This document shows positions 62,945 through 64,000 of a stretch of 64,000 bases of DNA, in pieces (position 1 is the first letter of the stretch; each line of letters starts with the position of its first letter). Origin of the DNA: a bacterium (lineage in GTDB: Bacteria; SZUA-182; DTGQ01); NCBI GenBank assembly GCA_040755755.1, contig JBFLZW010000030.1:62001-126000 (forward strand), given 5' to 3'. The position numbers and the translations under genes were made by a program. A model generated the notes under the pieces. That model was not told the origin of the DNA. It searched no databases and saw only the letters and a list, made by a program, of their open reading frames with translations.

Positions 62945-64000
62945 ATGCATAACCGTACTAGCCATACCCATACTTTGATCATAGCCGGTCGCATCCTTCT
63001 GCCGGGGATGGTGCTCTGCCTGCTTCTTTTCACTCTTCCCCTGAGGGCTCAGGGAGCGGTGGAACCTGAGGTCAAATTCACCTCATCCCTCAACCCGGTC
63101 GGATCAGGGGCCAGAGCTCTTGGCATGGGGGGTGCTTTCATTGCCTTTGCCGATGATGCCACAGCCGCATCCTGGAACCCGGCTGGTCTGAAAAACCTGC
63201 TGAGGCCGGAAATGAGCATCGTAGGACAATATGACAACCGCCGGGAGAGCTTTTCCTTCAGCGACTCACCCGGAGCTTCGAATGAATATGGCATATCGAG
63301 CGAGTATCTGAATTACCTGAGTCTGGCCTACCCTTTCCGCTGGCAGGACCGGAATTTCGTCTTCTCGTTGAATTATCAGAACCTCTACAGCCTGAACCGG
63401 AAGATGAACTACCAGTGGCAGGATGAAAATCCTCAGGGAGCTTCCAGCATGACGTATGAAGTCACCTACCGGCAGGAGGGCAGCCTCAAGGCTGCATCAC
63501 CGGCCATAGCCGCCTTTTTGACCCGCACGGTCTCACTCGGTCTTACCCTCAACTTCTGGTCGGATAAATTCGGTGATAACGGATGGGTCGAAGATTACCG
63601 CAAGTCAGGCAAGGGAATCAAAAGAGGAGAGAAGTGTGAAAGCACTGAAGAATTCAAAGACCGTTACTCCTTTTCGGGATTTAACACCAATATCGGGCTT
63701 CTGTGGGACATACGTCCCTCTGTTACCCTTGGGGCTGTGGTCAAGACTCCCTTTACCGCCCGACTCAGGCATGAGGGGAAAAGTCTGAACCATACGATAA
63801 ACCCGGATACGCCGTTACAGGATAATCCTGTCTATTCCCCCCCTTCCACCGATGAGCAGAAGCTCAGCATGCCCTTATCGTATGGGCTCGGCCTGGCTGT
63901 CAGACCATCCGATCGCCTCATCTTCGACCTGGACCTTGCCAGAACCGAATGGAACGGCTATGTACTGCGCGATGCCGAAGGACGCAAAATCGACCCCGTC
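62945..64000 (+). CDS. PorV/FadL-like outer-membrane protein, cut by the window end
   Basis: From the ATG at 62945 the frame is open to the last base (352 codons) and continues beyond. A signal peptide (MVLCLLLFTLPLRAQG) is followed by NPVGSGARALGMGGAFIAFADDATAASWNPAGL, the opening of PorV/UPF0164 and FadL-like beta-barrels. Beta-strand-rich residues with aromatic girdles follow (YLSLAYPFRWQ, FSGFNTNIGLLWD). Barrels of this type are secretion or transport proteins. It could be the outer-membrane part of the upstream envelope cluster, or be independent behind the MITE. Confidence 0.82.
   Translation, partial: MHNRTSHTHTLIIAGRILLPGMVLCLLLFTLPLRAQGAVEPEVKFTSSLNPVGSGARALGMGGAFIAFADDATAASWNPAGLKNLLRPEMSIVGQYDNRRESFSFSDSPGASNEYGISSEYLNYLSLAYPFRWQDRNFVFSLNYQNLYSLNRKMNYQWQDENPQGASSMTYEVTYRQEGSLKAASPAIAAFLTRTVSLGLTLNFWSDKFGDNGWVEDYRKSGKGIKRGEKCESTEEFKDRYSFSGFNTNIGLLWDIRPSVTLGAVVKTPFTARLRHEGKSLNHTINPDTPLQDNPVYSPPSTDEQKLSMPLSYGLGLAVRPSDRLIFDLDLARTEWNGYVLRDAEGRKIDPV

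Overview
The window looks like chromosome from an uncultured Gram-negative bacterium of roughly 50% GC. Lipoproteins with lipoboxes, a PorV/FadL-like outer-membrane protein, several sigma-54-type response regulators and orphan receivers would suit a deltaproteobacterium-like lineage or an allied candidate phylum. No rRNA or other marker fixes the taxon, so this is inference.

Layout. (1) 1-790: a gene graveyard with an ORF6N-domain protein cut at both ends and three further coding fragments. (2) 790-6266: a nucleotidyltransferase-fold protein, a secreted Gly/Tyr-rich repeat protein, an orphan receiver and a PAS histidine kinase/NtrC-type regulator pair. (3) 6699-14692: a type III-like restriction helicase-nuclease and its adenine methyltransferase, separated by two tandem Rpn-like PD-(D/E)XK genes, the first frameshifted. 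(4) 14854-25068, minus strand: four tRNAs (His, Arg, Lys, Leu) followed by tig-clpP-clpX-lon-der-truA-asnB, a protein-folding and proteolysis block with a good promoter upstream of tRNA-His. (5) 25549-35305: panB, a class A penicillin-binding protein behind an overlapping HEPN/receiver pair, and the tightly coupled minus-strand operon purB-purC-purF-nucleosidase-queE-queC. (6) 35440-40400: a RelE/ParE toxin-antitoxin pair, an Rpn-like gene interrupted by a 276-bp MITE, nadE and a membrane protein of unknown function.

(7) 41088-64000 is the accessory region of most interest. A sigma-54-type regulator with three C-terminal HTH units and a receiver-kinase precede a plus-strand cluster: a class III nucleotide cyclase fused to a CHAT (caspase-like) domain, a transmembrane helix and a C-terminal CsgG/FlgT-like region; two proteins sharing that C-terminal region, one a clear lipoprotein; a 2214-residue exported protein with 14 LVIVD propeller repeats and three caspase-fold modules, of which only the middle keeps the His/Cys dyad; a small exported protein with a choice-of-anchor-U-like end; a HigBA-like toxin-antitoxin pair; and the start of a PorV/FadL-like porin. 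I infer a cell-envelope signalling and proteolysis system linking a cytoplasmic cyclase/CHAT sensor to an exported caspase-like propeller protein. I do not recognise it as a described system.

Small mobile repeats are unusually active. Two 276-bp MITE copies carry perfect or near-perfect 19-bp inverted ends and clear 8-bp target duplications; one copy truncated a gene whose original 3' end is still readable beside it. A RAYT transposase gene sits next to an inverted REP pair. G/C-rich palindromic elements occur between genes and also in frame inside coding sequences of the accessory cluster.
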